DNA from: Pantoea sp. CCBC3-3-1
Lineage (GTDB): Bacteria; Pseudomonadota; Gammaproteobacteria; Enterobacterales; Enterobacteriaceae
DNA: 64,000 nt
Direction: 5' to 3'
Assembly: GCF_007981265.1 (NCBI RefSeq)
Contig: NZ_CP034363.1
Span: forward strand, 4,154,001-4,218,000
Positions 8,246 through 17,640 of this stretch are shown here, in pieces. The notes beneath the pieces were generated by a model. It made no database searches. It worked only from the letters and a program-made list of their open reading frames with translations, and was not told where the DNA came from. A program made the position numbers and the translations under genes. The number at the start of each line of letters is the position of its first letter. The first letter of the stretch is position 1.

Positions 8246-9322
8246 ATGGCTGTCGCAACATACAAAATTGCCGTGATCCCCGGCGATGGGATCGGTAAAG
8301 AAGTGATGCCGGAAGGCGTGAAGGTGATGAACGCCGCTGCCCGCCGTTTCAACATAAATATTGAATGGGTTTGGTTTGATTTTGCCAGCGCGGATTACTG
8401 GCTCCAGCATGGCAAAATGCTGCCCGATGACTGGTTCGCTACGCTGAAAGCTTTTGATGCGATCTACTTTGGGGCGGTAGGCTGGCCGGAGATCGTTCCG
8501 GATCATGTTTCACTCTGGGGATCGCTGCTGCAATTCCGCCGCCAGTTCGATCAGTACGTTAATCTGCGTCCCGTTCGTTTGCTGGCTGGGGTGAAAGCGC
8601 CGCTGGCCGATCGTAAACCAGGTGACATTGATTTCTATGTGGTTCGTGAAAATACCGAAGGTGAGTACTCCAGCGTGGGCGGCACGATGTTTCCCGATAC
8701 GGAACGGGAAATTGTGATTCAGGAGACGGTGATGACCCGGACGGGGGTGGATCGCGTGCTTAAATTCGCCTTTGAACTGGCCCAGAAGCGCCCGGCAAAA
8801 CACCTGACGTCCGCCACCAAATCTAACGGCATCGCTATCACCATGCCCTGGTGGGACAGTCGCGTGGCGGCAATGAGCAGCGGCTATCCTGACCTGCGCG
8901 TAGATAAATATCACATTGATATTTTGAGCGCCCATTTTGTGCTACACCCGGACAGATTTGACGTGGTCGTCGCCAGCAATTTATTTGGCGATATCCTTTC
9001 TGACTTAGGCCCGGCCTGCACCGGCACTATTGGTATTGCACCCTCCGCAAATATCAATCCGGAACGGACTTTCCCCAGCCTCTTTGAACCGGTTCACGGT
9101 TCCGCACCTGATATTGCCGGAAAAGGGATTGCCAATCCTGTTGGGCAGATTTGGTGTGGTGCCATGATGCTGGAGCATCTGGGCCATGCAGCGGCAAGCG
9201 AAGCGATCGTTAAGGCAATTGAAACCGTGCTGGCCGCCGGAAACAGCAGCCTGCTGACTCCCGATATGGGAGGAACCGGCACTACTCACGACCTGGGGGC
9301 TGCTGTTGCTGCTGCATTGTAA
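8246..9322 (+). CDS. dmlA: D-malate / tartrate dehydrogenase (decarboxylating)
   Basis: NAD-dependent beta-decarboxylating dehydrogenase converting D-malate to pyruvate and CO2, also acting on tartrate in some members. The 358 aa carry the family hallmarks: AVIPGDGIGKEV at the start, YFGAVGWPEIVPDH, the arginine-rich substrate segment LWGSLLQFRRQFDQYVNLRPVR read across two motifs, VVRENTEGEYSS, the metal ligands in ASNLFGDILSDLGP, and EPVHGSAPDIAGKG. The close match to E. coli DmlA over its length supports the name over isopropylmalate or isocitrate dehydrogenase. A good RBS (CAGGAG) precedes the ATG. The divergent LysR gene is its likely regulator. Confidence 0.9.
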   Translation: MAVATYKIAVIPGDGIGKEVMPEGVKVMNAAARRFNINIEWVWFDFASADYWLQHGKMLPDDWFATLKAFDAIYFGAVGWPEIVPDHVSLWGSLLQFRRQFDQYVNLRPVRLLAGVKAPLADRKPGDIDFYVVRENTEGEYSSVGGTMFPDTEREIVIQETVMTRTGVDRVLKFAFELAQKRPAKHLTSATKSNGIAITMPWWDSRVAAMSSGYPDLRVDKYHIDILSAHFVLHPDRFDVVVASNLFGDILSDLGPACTGTIGIAPSANINPERTFPSLFEPVHGSAPDIAGKGIANPVGQIWCGAMMLEHLGHAAASEAIVKAIETVLAAGNSSLLTPDMGGTGTTHDLGAAVAAAL

Positions 9323-9920
9323 TGGAGAAACACAGGGAATAAAGTTCCTGTACGAATATAAGACTATTCTTATTAAAAAAACATAAAATTCATGAAGCCA
9401 GGTAAAATGACAGGAATTATGCTCAGTCAGAATTATCCTGGCTATATTCCTTTTTTTATCAAAAAAGGGGGCAGTACAAAGTTGAATTGCGAAAACTAAC
9501 GCTCAAAACGCTCATCACTTTGCATATTTTAATTGAAGGCCTGTTAATGTCGTCAACTTAGTTTCTTTCTCGTTAATAATTCATTAGAACCGTGTAAGAA
9601 AAATACAAAAAACCAAAACCAGACACGACATTAAACACTACAAAAAAGGAAATATATATGTTTTTATCTTGATGATAAAGCAGAGCATACAAGAAGTTAG
9701 ATAAGCCATCAACAAAGACAATAATAATAGATAATTTCACCCTTATTTATAAAATCAGATTTTATATCTGTAAATCACATCATGACCCTGTTATGCAACC
9801 AGTAACAATTGTATATTGAGGGAGATTTAATGAAAAAGGTAACATAGGACTTAATCAGGAAGTGCTGGTGCCATACCGCTTTTTCATAATCGTCGTGAAG
9901 TTTTAACAGAGGCGAGAGAT
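9323..9920. other. AT-rich intergenic region upstream of fimbrial regulator
   Basis: Nearly 600 bases without a recognisable gene, strongly A+T-rich as is usual upstream of silenced fimbrial loci. At 9830 a good Shine-Dalgarno (GAGGGAG) precedes an ATG whose frame ends after five codons (MKKVT, stop at 9845-9847), possibly a leader or a gene remnant. An inverted GCCAGG/CCTGGC pair around 9397-9443 follows dmlA and may help end transcription. Nothing else stands out. Confidence 0.4.
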
Positions 9921-10328
9921 ATGGATATTCAGCAAGCGAAAGTTTTTGGCTACTTAATAGAGTCAGATATTCAGGTTAATATTTCCTACAACAGCCTGAT
10001 AAATATCAAATCTCTTATTTCAGAAAAGAAACCAAACAGGCTTATTTTAAGAAAGACAATGATGCGGCTTTTTATCTATCTTCTGAAAAATGCCAATAAC
10101 GCGGTGATAGAAAACGAAGAGATTTTAACAAACGTTTGGGATAAACATGGTTTAAGCTCCTCATCACAGCGGCTTTGGCAAGTGATGAAAGACCTTAAAA
10201 ATAAACTTATTGTTATTGGTATATCAGAAGATTTCATTAAACGCGTTGAAAAAGGTAATACAATGGGTTTCAGAATCAATCCTCATAGCGTTACGCCCAT
10301 TTACTATTTCGATGCACAGAATTTGTAG
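9921..10328 (+). CDS. Winged-helix DNA-binding regulator at fimbrial operon
   Basis: A 135-aa protein consisting mainly of an OmpR/CadC-type winged helix: a beta-strand lead (IQVNISYNSLINIKSL), the helix LRKTMMRLFIYLLKNANN, an HTH around ENEEILTNVWDKHGLSSSSQRLWQVM, and the wing (EDFIKRVEKGNTMGFRI). Unlike CadC or ToxR it has no transmembrane helix or sensor domain. It lies 97 bases upstream of the major fimbrial subunit in the same orientation, so it likely controls this operon. RBS GGCGAGAG precedes the ATG. The local base composition is A+T-rich, consistent with H-NS-type silencing or acquisition. Confidence 0.65.
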   Translation: MDIQQAKVFGYLIESDIQVNISYNSLINIKSLISEKKPNRLILRKTMMRLFIYLLKNANNAVIENEEILTNVWDKHGLSSSSQRLWQVMKDLKNKLIVIGISEDFIKRVEKGNTMGFRINPHSVTPIYYFDAQNL

Positions 10329-10425
10329 TTTCTACCTCTACAAATACGCCCTTTATGGGAACAGGCTATAGATCCATAGCGTTAAAATGGATTTATTTTT
10401 ATCAAATAAAGAATAAGGATATTTC

Positions 10426-10995
10426 ATGAAAAAGTTGCTTATTACTGCATCTGTTCTGGCTGCTTTTGCAGGCATGAACGCTCAGGCTGCATCAACGGGT
10501 ACGATCACCTTTAACGGTGAGTTAACCGCCACTACCTGTGATGTTGTCGTGGATAATCAGGCAGCAGACGCCACTATTCAGCTACCCACCTTAGGTATCA
10601 ACCAGCTGGCTACAGCAGGCAGTACGGCGGGTGAGACCAGCTTTAATATGGCACTGACTAACTGCGCAGGAACGCTGACTACCGCTTCAGCTTTCTTTGA
10701 AAATGGCCTGACAGTGGATACCGACGGTCGCTTAAAAAATACGGCAACCGACACGGCTGCAACAGATGATACTCCAGCCACAACTGCGGCGACTAACGTA
10801 AGTCTGGAGCTGCTTAATGGTACGACTGGGGATGTCATTGTTGCCGGTAATGACAGCCAGGTTGATGCCAACAGCTACGTCAGTATTGCTACAGGTTCAG
10901 CCGTTCTGCCTTATTCCGTACGTTACTATGCAACGGATGCGACTACCGCAGGGCTGGTAAGCAGTAACGTCGTTTACTCCATTCAGTACAAGTAA
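10426..10995 (+). CDS. Type 1-like major fimbrial subunit (fimbrial operon 1)
   Basis: Pilin of the chaperone-usher class, 189 aa. Signal peptide MKKLLITASVLAAFAGMNAQA is followed by GTITFNGELTATTCDV, the standard N-terminal extension and first cysteine; the second cysteine (LTNCAGT) gives the conserved disulfide. The C-terminal beta-strand ends VVYSIQYK, with the penultimate tyrosine used in chaperone capture. First structural gene of a subunit-chaperone-usher-adhesin operon. A strong hairpin terminator just after it should make subunit mRNA more abundant than the downstream genes. The RBS is AAGGA. Confidence 0.9.
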   Translation: MKKLLITASVLAAFAGMNAQAASTGTITFNGELTATTCDVVVDNQAADATIQLPTLGINQLATAGSTAGETSFNMALTNCAGTLTTASAFFENGLTVDTDGRLKNTATDTAATDDTPATTAATNVSLELLNGTTGDVIVAGNDSQVDANSYVSIATGSAVLPYSVRYYATDATTAGLVSSNVVYSIQYK

Positions 10996-11003
10996 GTTTA
11001 TCT

Positions 11004-11038
11004 GGCAGAGAGAATTTCTCTCTGCCTTTTCTTTTTTT
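11004..11038 (+). terminator. Intrinsic terminator/attenuator after the major subunit gene
   Basis: A perfect 9-bp stem GGCAGAGAG / CTCTCTGCC with loop AATTT at 11004-11026 is followed by TTTTCTTTTTTT. It sits inside the operon, between subunit and chaperone, where it would set the ratio of pilin to assembly proteins. Confidence 0.85.
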
Positions 11039-11051
11039 AAAGAAGGTCTGC

Positions 11052-11753
11052 ATGAACAAATATGGCCGCTTTTCTTTAACGTTTTCCTGCTTCGCTATAG
11101 TGATGTTTGCTGCTGCTACCGTGTCGGCAAGCGTGGTAATCAGCGGAACACGGGTTATTTATCCATCAGATGCCAGAGAAGTCAGCGTCAAGTTGTCGAA
11201 CGTTGGCAAAAAACCGGTTTTGGTACAAAGCTGGGTTGATAGCGGCGACAGTAAAGCCAAACCTGAGACAATTCATGTTCCGTTCGTTTTAACGCCGCCG
11301 ATTAACCGGGTTGAAGCGGGGAAAGGCCAAACGTTACGTATCAGCCAAACAGGAGAAGCGTTACCGACAGATCGCGAATCAATTTTCTGGCTTAATATTC
11401 TGGAAATTCCTGCTAAAGACCCGAAGTTAAAAAATGAAAATTATTTACAAATGGCGTTCCGGTCGCGCATAAAATTTTTTTACCGGCCCGTTAACCTTGC
11501 TGGCAATGCAAATTCTGCCGTCAATAATTTCAAATGGAAGACAGAGGGAAAACAGCTTATTGCCACCAACTCAGGGCCATATTACGTTTCCTTTGTCACT
11601 CTTTCAGTGAAGAGGAAAAAGGTTGAAGGAAAAATGGTTGCCCCTTTTTCTTCAGAATCTTTTAGCCTTGCCAGTGTGAAAGGAGACGAAATAACGGGTG
11701 AATTTGTTAATGATTATGGTGCTATAGCGAAGTTCACAGCCAGAATTATGTAG
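11052..11753 (+). CDS. Periplasmic fimbrial chaperone (operon 1)
   Basis: PapD-like chaperone that folds pilins in the periplasm and hands them to the usher. The 233 aa begin with a signal peptide ending near ATVSA, followed by VVISGTRVIYPSDAREVSVKL, the G1-strand-facing N-domain start. The family signature appears around NRVEAGKGQTLRI and DRESIFWLNILEIPAK. The second Ig domain includes FYRPVNL and PYYVSFVTL. It lies between the subunit and usher genes with 47 bases to the usher. Confidence 0.9.
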   Translation: MNKYGRFSLTFSCFAIVMFAAATVSASVVISGTRVIYPSDAREVSVKLSNVGKKPVLVQSWVDSGDSKAKPETIHVPFVLTPPINRVEAGKGQTLRISQTGEALPTDRESIFWLNILEIPAKDPKLKNENYLQMAFRSRIKFFYRPVNLAGNANSAVNNFKWKTEGKQLIATNSGPYYVSFVTLSVKRKKVEGKMVAPFSSESFSLASVKGDEITGEFVNDYGAIAKFTARIM

Positions 11754-11800
11754 ATACACCAGATAAATATCACCAGCTACGTTTTTGTAAAAGGACTTTT

Positions 11801-14422
11801 ATGGAAACCACCTTGCCGCAGGTAACTCAATGGAAAGTAGCGCCGCTGATTATCATTTTTGTGATATTACCCACCTATGCCGCCCCCCCGGTTCCTTCTT
11901 CACCTCAGGAAGTGGCTAAAAATGTCGAATTCGATTCATCATTTCTGAATATCGGAGAAGGGAATAGTATTGACCTTAGCCGGTTTGCTAATGGTGCGTC
12001 GGTCTTTCCCGGGGTTTATCGGACAGATATTTATGTCAACGATCGGATGATTGGTAACTATAATCTGGAAATTAAATCTGCCGCTAATAACACTATTGTC
12101 CCCTGCATAAACCAGGAAATTTTAAAAAACATCGCCTTTGACTATGAAAAGTTGCCCTCTGACTTTCTGACTAAAGAAGATAAAAGCTGCCCTAACCTGC
12201 AAAATGCGCTGAAAGATGCAGTGGTATTTTATGACAGTAATGAGCAACGTCTGAACATTACCGTTCCACAAATCTATATGTTAAGAACGGCCAGGGGTTC
12301 AGTCAGCCAGGAGATGTGGGACAGCGGCGTTCCCGCCTTACTGCTTGGATACACCACCAATGTCTACAGTAGCGAGAGCAACGGTGCCGACTATAAATCT
12401 TTCTACGCCAGCTTAACGGCCGGCCTCAATTTGGGCGCATGGTATTTAAGGCATAACGGTAATTATAACTGGATACAGGACGGGACAAAAAAGTACAACA
12501 CCACCAATACTTATCTGCAACGGGACATACCTTCCGTGCGTGGTCGTGCGCTGATTGGCCAGGCAAATACGCAGGGTTTATTGTTCGATACCGTCCCTTT
12601 TACCGGTGTACAGTTGGCCAGTGATGAGAGAATGCTGCCGGACTCGCTCCGCGGCTATGCTCCACAAATTCGTGGCATTGCGCGCTCCAATGCTCGCGTC
12701 ACCATACGGCAAAGCGATCAGATCATTTACGAAACCACCGTTACACCAGGTGAATTTTTAATTAACGATCTTTATCCAACGGGCTATGGCGGCAATCTTG
12801 ATGTAACCGTACGGGAAGCGGACGGTTCTGAACAGACGTTTCAGGTTCCATACGCTGCCGTTACACAGCTTTTGCGACCGGGTAATAATCGTTATTCCAT
12901 GACGGCCGGTAAACTGCGCAGTACCAGCTTACGTGAGGATCCCGCTCTTTATCAGGCGACATGGCAACGCGGCCTGACCAATTCCCTGACCGGTTACGGC
13001 GGCGTGCAGGCCAGTCAAAATTACTACGCTGTCCAGCTGGGCACGGCGTTAGGAACGAATGTCGGCGCATTTGCACTGGATGTGACGCAAGCCAGAACCC
13101 ATTTAGGAAGCAGCGACAGCCACGCAGACAACGCCATGAGCGGCCAGAGCTATCAGGTTAGTTACAGTAAAACCGTTTCTGCTACCAGCAGCACTATTTC
13201 ACTGGCCGCCTACCGTTTTTCCACCAGTGGTTATATGGATTTACTCACCGCAATGCAGACGCGTGAAGCCGTTAATGACGGATTGTCGACGGAGTCCATC
13301 TGGCGTGCGAAAAACCGCTTTATTGTGACTGCCAGCCAGGGATTACCCGATAACTGGGGGCAAATTTACCTCAGCAGTTCACTACAGAATTACTGGAATC
13401 AGGGCGGTGACAGTAAGCAATATCAGCTTGGTTACAATACCATGTATAAAAGGCTGACATGGGGACTCAGTGTTAACCGCAGCTATTCTCTCTACGGTCA
13501 GACACAAAACAATTATTTGCTCAACTTTAGCCTGCCGCTGGGCAACAGTGGAATGACTCACGTCCCGCAGCTCCGGGTCGACCTGAGTCATAACACCCGT
13601 GGACGCTATGCTGAACAAGCAACGCTAAATGGCAATGCCGGAGAAGAAAATCAATACAGCTATGGCGTGAGCGCAACAAATGCTAACCAGGGTAGCGGTA
13701 CCAGTGGCTCGGTTAATGGGTCCTGGCGTAGCTCAATCGCCTGGCTGAACGCAAACTACAGTCAGGGTTCCGGCTACCACAGCACTTCAGCCGGAATAAG
13801 CGGCACCGTAATCGGCCATACTGACGGGATAACACTGACGCCCTATACCTCCGATACCTTTGCGCTTGTGGAAGCGAAAGGCGCTTATGGGGCAAAAGTT
13901 TCATCCTATCCCGGCGTTTATGTCGATCGTGCAGGCTATGCCGCCGTACCTTATTTAAATCCCTACAAGCTCAATGAGATCGTTCTTGACCCTAAAGGGA
14001 TCCCTCCTGAAGTCGAGCTGGAAAATACCTCACAGAAAGTTGCGCCTTATTCAGGAGCGGTAGTGAAGTTATCTTATGGCACCCGCCAGGGAACAGCGCT
14101 GCTGATTAACGCCACTTATAACCATGTTCCCGTCGCGTTTGGCGCAGAGGTTATCGATAGCAAAGGTAACCACGTAGGCACTGTAGGCCAGGGCGGCCAG
14201 ATTTACGCTCGCGTTCAGGATGAAAAAGGCCGATTACATGTGAAATGGGGTTCCGGGCCAGAGATGCAATGTACCCTGAGCTATATCCTGATGCCACGCG
14301 CTAAAAATGCAAAATATACCGCGTTGCAGCGCTTTAACAGCACCTGTGAAAGCCCCAATAAAAGTTCGGGTTCAAAGCAGCTTGCCAGTTCGAACGCCCC
14401 TGACAGTGACGTCAACAGCTAA
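11801..14422 (+). CDS. Outer-membrane fimbrial usher (operon 1)
   Basis: FimD/PapC-family pore of 873 aa that assembles and secretes the pilus. Seen in order are a signal sequence (LIIIFVILPTYAA), an N-terminal periplasmic domain with VEFDSSFLN, the beta-barrel beginning about residue 150, the plug region (RGYAPQIRGIARSNARV and YETTVTPGEFLINDLYPTG), and the C-terminal domains with a disulfide-like cysteine pair (MQCTLSY and STCES). The short gap to the adhesin gene indicates co-translation. Function and location are those of the family. Confidence 0.92.
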   Translation: METTLPQVTQWKVAPLIIIFVILPTYAAPPVPSSPQEVAKNVEFDSSFLNIGEGNSIDLSRFANGASVFPGVYRTDIYVNDRMIGNYNLEIKSAANNTIVPCINQEILKNIAFDYEKLPSDFLTKEDKSCPNLQNALKDAVVFYDSNEQRLNITVPQIYMLRTARGSVSQEMWDSGVPALLLGYTTNVYSSESNGADYKSFYASLTAGLNLGAWYLRHNGNYNWIQDGTKKYNTTNTYLQRDIPSVRGRALIGQANTQGLLFDTVPFTGVQLASDERMLPDSLRGYAPQIRGIARSNARVTIRQSDQIIYETTVTPGEFLINDLYPTGYGGNLDVTVREADGSEQTFQVPYAAVTQLLRPGNNRYSMTAGKLRSTSLREDPALYQATWQRGLTNSLTGYGGVQASQNYYAVQLGTALGTNVGAFALDVTQARTHLGSSDSHADNAMSGQSYQVSYSKTVSATSSTISLAAYRFSTSGYMDLLTAMQTREAVNDGLSTESIWRAKNRFIVTASQGLPDNWGQIYLSSSLQNYWNQGGDSKQYQLGYNTMYKRLTWGLSVNRSYSLYGQTQNNYLLNFSLPLGNSGMTHVPQLRVDLSHNTRGRYAEQATLNGNAGEENQYSYGVSATNANQGSGTSGSVNGSWRSSIAWLNANYSQGSGYHSTSAGISGTVIGHTDGITLTPYTSDTFALVEAKGAYGAKVSSYPGVYVDRAGYAAVPYLNPYKLNEIVLDPKGIPPEVELENTSQKVAPYSGAVVKLSYGTRQGTALLINATYNHVPVAFGAEVIDSKGNHVGTVGQGGQIYARVQDEKGRLHVKWGSGPEMQCTLSYILMPRAKNAKYTALQRFNSTCESPNKSSGSKQLASSNAPDSDVNS

Positions 14423-14436
14423 TACGGATAGTGAGA

Positions 14437-15588
14437 ATGATGCAATTAAACGTTTTACAAAAATTCGGGATAACGGCCATTGGGCTGGCTGCGTTGAGTC
14501 TGGCCCTGGTCTATTCTCCCCAGGCTTCCGCCTTCAGTTGTAGCCTGAGTGAGGGTAATGGCGTAATGGATTTTACGATGCCCTTACAAAGTCTTAATCT
14601 TACCGTCGGGCCGGACGTTAGCAACGGCACGATAATATATCGCCAGTATTTTAAGCCGTCCCGTGCAACAACAATTAACTGTACGGGGAACAGCACCAGC
14701 TATCAACCGACGATAAGCTGGAGCTACAGTATCATTCCCAATGGGATTTCAGACTGGTCAGGCTCTCCCTTTGGAGGGAAAGTTTATGAGACTGGCGTCC
14801 CGGGAGTCGGTATTGCGATATATACTTATAACCGGGCAGTAGACAGATATACCGTCCCTTTTACCTATCAGGCGTGGCAAGAAGAAAAAACCACTGATTC
14901 CGCGAGTTGGGTAGCTCAGGGCGGGTTTGAGTTTGATGTTGTGCTCATCAAAACCGGTGTAATTACTCCCGGAACCATTAGCGGTCTCCAGCTTCCTACG
15001 GTCGTATATAATTTTGAGGCTCAGAACATCTCTCCGCTTTACCTTGGCAGCCTCTCTTTTTCGGGCGCCATAAACATTGTTTCCCGAACCTGTACAACAC
15101 CAGATGTCGTGGTGGAAATGGGCCCTTATGAAATACCGCGCACCTTTACGAAAGTCGGTAGCTATACCGAATGGAAAGATGCATCCGTTATATTAACCGA
15201 TTGCCCGCGCTTTTATGGCACCCTGAATGACGGAAGAAATACGTTTAATTCTGATGATGGCACCAGCGGAACCGGGACCATAACGAACAATGTGTTGAAT
15301 TTAACCCTGGCACCGAATACTTCCGTCATTGATAGCACAAACGGTATTCTAAGCCTGAAAACCGGCACGGATGCCGCTTCGGGAGTGGGTATTCAGCTTG
15401 CCTATGGCAGCGAAACGGATACCGCGCCTGAATTTGTTAACTTTTCTTCAGGCAATAATTACACGGTCGCTGACGATGCCTTAACTCGCCGGACTTTTCC
15501 CTTAATTGCCCGATATATACAAACGGAATCCGAAGTGACTGCCGGAAGAGCCGATGCAACAGTGACTTTCACCATTAATTATTATTGA
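14437..15588 (+). CDS. Fimbrial tip adhesin (operon 1)
   Basis: A two-domain FimH-like minor subunit of about 383 aa: signal peptide ending near YSPQASA, an N-terminal receptor-binding part with paired cysteines (FSCSLSE, INCTGNS), then a pilin domain starting LGSLSFSGAINIVSRTCTT and finishing with a pilin-type end (ATVTFTINYY). A GTG at 14431 could also start it, but ATGs at 14437 and 14440 follow a GTGAG element and lead directly into the signal peptide. The ligand cannot be predicted. It is the last structural gene of the operon. Confidence 0.8.
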   Translation: MMQLNVLQKFGITAIGLAALSLALVYSPQASAFSCSLSEGNGVMDFTMPLQSLNLTVGPDVSNGTIIYRQYFKPSRATTINCTGNSTSYQPTISWSYSIIPNGISDWSGSPFGGKVYETGVPGVGIAIYTYNRAVDRYTVPFTYQAWQEEKTTDSASWVAQGGFEFDVVLIKTGVITPGTISGLQLPTVVYNFEAQNISPLYLGSLSFSGAINIVSRTCTTPDVVVEMGPYEIPRTFTKVGSYTEWKDASVILTDCPRFYGTLNDGRNTFNSDDGTSGTGTITNNVLNLTLAPNTSVIDSTNGILSLKTGTDAASGVGIQLAYGSETDTAPEFVNFSSGNNYTVADDALTRRTFPLIARYIQTESEVTAGRADATVTFTINYY

Positions 15589-15645
15589 GAAAAAGCCTAT
15601 GAACGCATCTTAATCAGGCAGTAAAAAACTCACACAGAGGGAATT

Positions 15646-16296
15646 ATGTGTATTTATGTTATTTCTGATGACATTTACTTTACCGCAGGGCTGGCGCATT
15701 TTTTGAGAACCAATGGTATCCCTTTAAAAATCTATAATTATCAAGATTGGTCAGCTATTTTTCAGCGTGAAAAATTAACAGCCAAAGATACGGTGATTAT
15801 CGATGTTAACTTTACCGGCTGTCATTCGAGGCTGGGCATGGCTAAAAGCCTGGGTTACTTCGGCGTAAATATAGCCTTTATCATTGATCTCCCCCTACAG
15901 TTTGAAAAAAAAGGCTTTTACCCTTACTGGTTGATATCGAAGAAAAGCGGATTCAAAAAATTCATCCCCTTACTGAGAGGGCCCGTTAACAATAAAATTT
16001 TACGCTGTAGCCAGTTATCGTTTAAAGAAATGCTGATACTGAAAGAGCTCTCCTCTGGGAAATCCGTTATTTTAATTTCTAAAAAATTAAATATTTCTGT
16101 TAAAACGGTCAGCTCACATAAACAAAATGCCGTGCGCAAACTGGGCATGATGCATATGAATGATATGTCGCTGGTGTGCTACAAGGAAATTTTAAACCTT
16201 TTTTCAGGCGCCATTAACAACAATTTCAGCATGCAGGGCCGCTTACCTGCTGCTGCCACGCCGTTTGTTTTCAGGCATTTTTCAGATTGTCATTAA
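15646..16296 (+). CDS. LuxR-family transcriptional regulator
   Basis: A 216-aa regulator with a C-terminal GerE-type HTH (LSFKEMLILKELSSGKSVILIS and KTVSSHKQNAVRKLGM, roughly residues 125-180). The N-terminal 110 residues look like a degenerate receiver (VIIDVNFTGC could be the phosphoacceptor strand, with N in place of the flanking residue), so it may act without phosphorylation. A strong RBS (AGAGGGAATT) precedes the ATG. It directly follows the adhesin gene of operon 1, like fimbria-associated LuxR regulators elsewhere, and probably cross-regulates fimbriae and another trait such as motility (inference). Confidence 0.75.
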   Translation: MCIYVISDDIYFTAGLAHFLRTNGIPLKIYNYQDWSAIFQREKLTAKDTVIIDVNFTGCHSRLGMAKSLGYFGVNIAFIIDLPLQFEKKGFYPYWLISKKSGFKKFIPLLRGPVNNKILRCSQLSFKEMLILKELSSGKSVILISKKLNISVKTVSSHKQNAVRKLGMMHMNDMSLVCYKEILNLFSGAINNNFSMQGRLPAAATPFVFRHFSDCH

Positions 16297-16299
16297 AAT

Positions 16300-16345
16300 C
16301 TGGAACAGGAGTTCAGCCCTCCTGCTCCAGAATTGTTTTATTCGC
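16300..16345. terminator. Bidirectional terminator between LuxR and OYE genes
   Basis: CTGGA-a-CAGGAG (16300-16311) pairs with CTCCTG-c-TCCAG (16319-16330) with one internal mismatch and a short loop, followed on the plus strand by a T-rich run. It lies between convergent genes and overlaps the start of the minus-strand stop region. Confidence 0.6.
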
Positions 16346-17438
16346 TTACGCGGTAACGATCCAGCCAGTGCGCATAAGGCGCAGGCAGTACCCACGACGC
16401 TTTCTCTTTCTTCAGCGCCAGCGCGGCCTGATATGACCAGTTAGGATTGGCGAGGTGTGCTTTGCCGACCATCACCACGTCCAGCTGACCTTTTTCAATC
16501 GTTTCGTTGGCAATAGGCGGAGAGTCAATGCCCCAGGCAGAAGCCACCGGAATGTCTGCTTCACGACGGACACGTTCAGCAATCGGCGCAAGGAAAGCCG
16601 GTCCCCATGGGATGTTAGCGTCTGGTGTAGAGAAACCAACGCTGACGCTAAGCAGATCCAGGCCCCCTTCACGGAATTTCTTCGTCAGCCAGATCGATTC
16701 CTCAACGGTTTCCTCATCACGGCCATCATATTCGATTACGCCGAAACGGGCGGTTAGCGGCAGATTTTGTGGCCACGCTTCACGCACGGCGGCCAGCGTT
16801 TCCAGCAGAAAACGGCTGCGGCCTTCGAGGCTGCCGCCATACTGATCCTGACGCTGGTTCGCGTGAACAGAGAAAAAGCTTTGCGCCAGATAACCATGCG
16901 CAAAATGCAGCTCCAGCCATTCAAAGCCTGCGTCACGCGCGCGTTTAGCCGCTACGGCAAAATCATGACGAACGCGGGCGATCTCTTCCAGCGACATTTC
17001 ATGCGGCACCTGCGGCAGGTTCGCACCAAAAGCCGTTGCAGAAGGCGCAAGCGTTTCCCAGTGACGAGGATCGCTACTGGCAATATGGTCGTCGCCTTCC
17101 CATGGACGGTTAGCGCTGGCTTTGCGTCCGGCGTGAGCGATCTGAATGCCTGGGACCGCGCCTGCTGCTTTGATTTCACGCGCGATAACGGCCAGTTTTT
17201 CAGCCTGCTCATCATTCCAAATTCCCAGGCAGCCCGGCGTGATACGGCCTTCTGGTGCCACAGCGGTCGCTTCCACAATCACCAGACCCGCGCCACCGCG
17301 CGCCAGGCTGTTGTAATGTACGCGGTGCCAGTCATTGCTCACCCCATCCTCGGCCATGTACTGGCACATTGGCGGTACGGCGATACGATTACGTAACGTT
17401 ACATCTTTCAATGTAAAAGGAGAAAAAAGTCCGGACAT
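16338..17438 (-). CDS. NADH:flavin oxidoreductase, YqjM/XenA-type old yellow enzyme
   Basis: FMN-dependent ene-reductase of 366 aa that reduces activated C=C bonds of enones and related xenobiotics. The protein opens FSPFTLKDVTLRNRIAVPPM with the cysteine in PPMCQYMAE that tunes flavin potential in the thermophilic/YqjM class. Substrate-binding histidines appear in QIAHAGRKA and HFAHGYLAQSFFS; FMN contacts are around GRSRFLLE and VMVGKAHLANP. It stands alone between the two fimbrial clusters, convergent with the LuxR gene. A physiological substrate is unknown. Confidence 0.88.
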   Translation of the reverse strand: MSGLFSPFTLKDVTLRNRIAVPPMCQYMAEDGVSNDWHRVHYNSLARGGAGLVIVEATAVAPEGRITPGCLGIWNDEQAEKLAVIAREIKAAGAVPGIQIAHAGRKASANRPWEGDDHIASSDPRHWETLAPSATAFGANLPQVPHEMSLEEIARVRHDFAVAAKRARDAGFEWLELHFAHGYLAQSFFSVHANQRQDQYGGSLEGRSRFLLETLAAVREAWPQNLPLTARFGVIEYDGRDEETVEESIWLTKKFREGGLDLLSVSVGFSTPDANIPWGPAFLAPIAERVRREADIPVASAWGIDSPPIANETIEKGQLDVVMVGKAHLANPNWSYQAALALKKEKASWVLPAPYAHWLDRYRVSE

Positions 17439-17640
17439 AACAACCTCATTGGTAGGTTAACAGCAGAATAACGTGGGATTATTGGCACGAATCTTCGAGG
17501 AACGGTTAGCCGTTAATGCGATAAAGGTTATCGCATCTGGCCATCTTGCTTTCCTCCGCGGCCAGAAAAACAGCTTGCCGGATGCCTGCGGCGATAGTGA
17601 ATAGCAGGCCGTTTTACCTGATAACCTTCTGACTGATAAG

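Noticed and set aside
16767..17396. 209-aa plus-strand frame inside the old yellow enzyme gene
   Set aside because: Antisense to recognised FMN-binding motifs; no RBS or family match.
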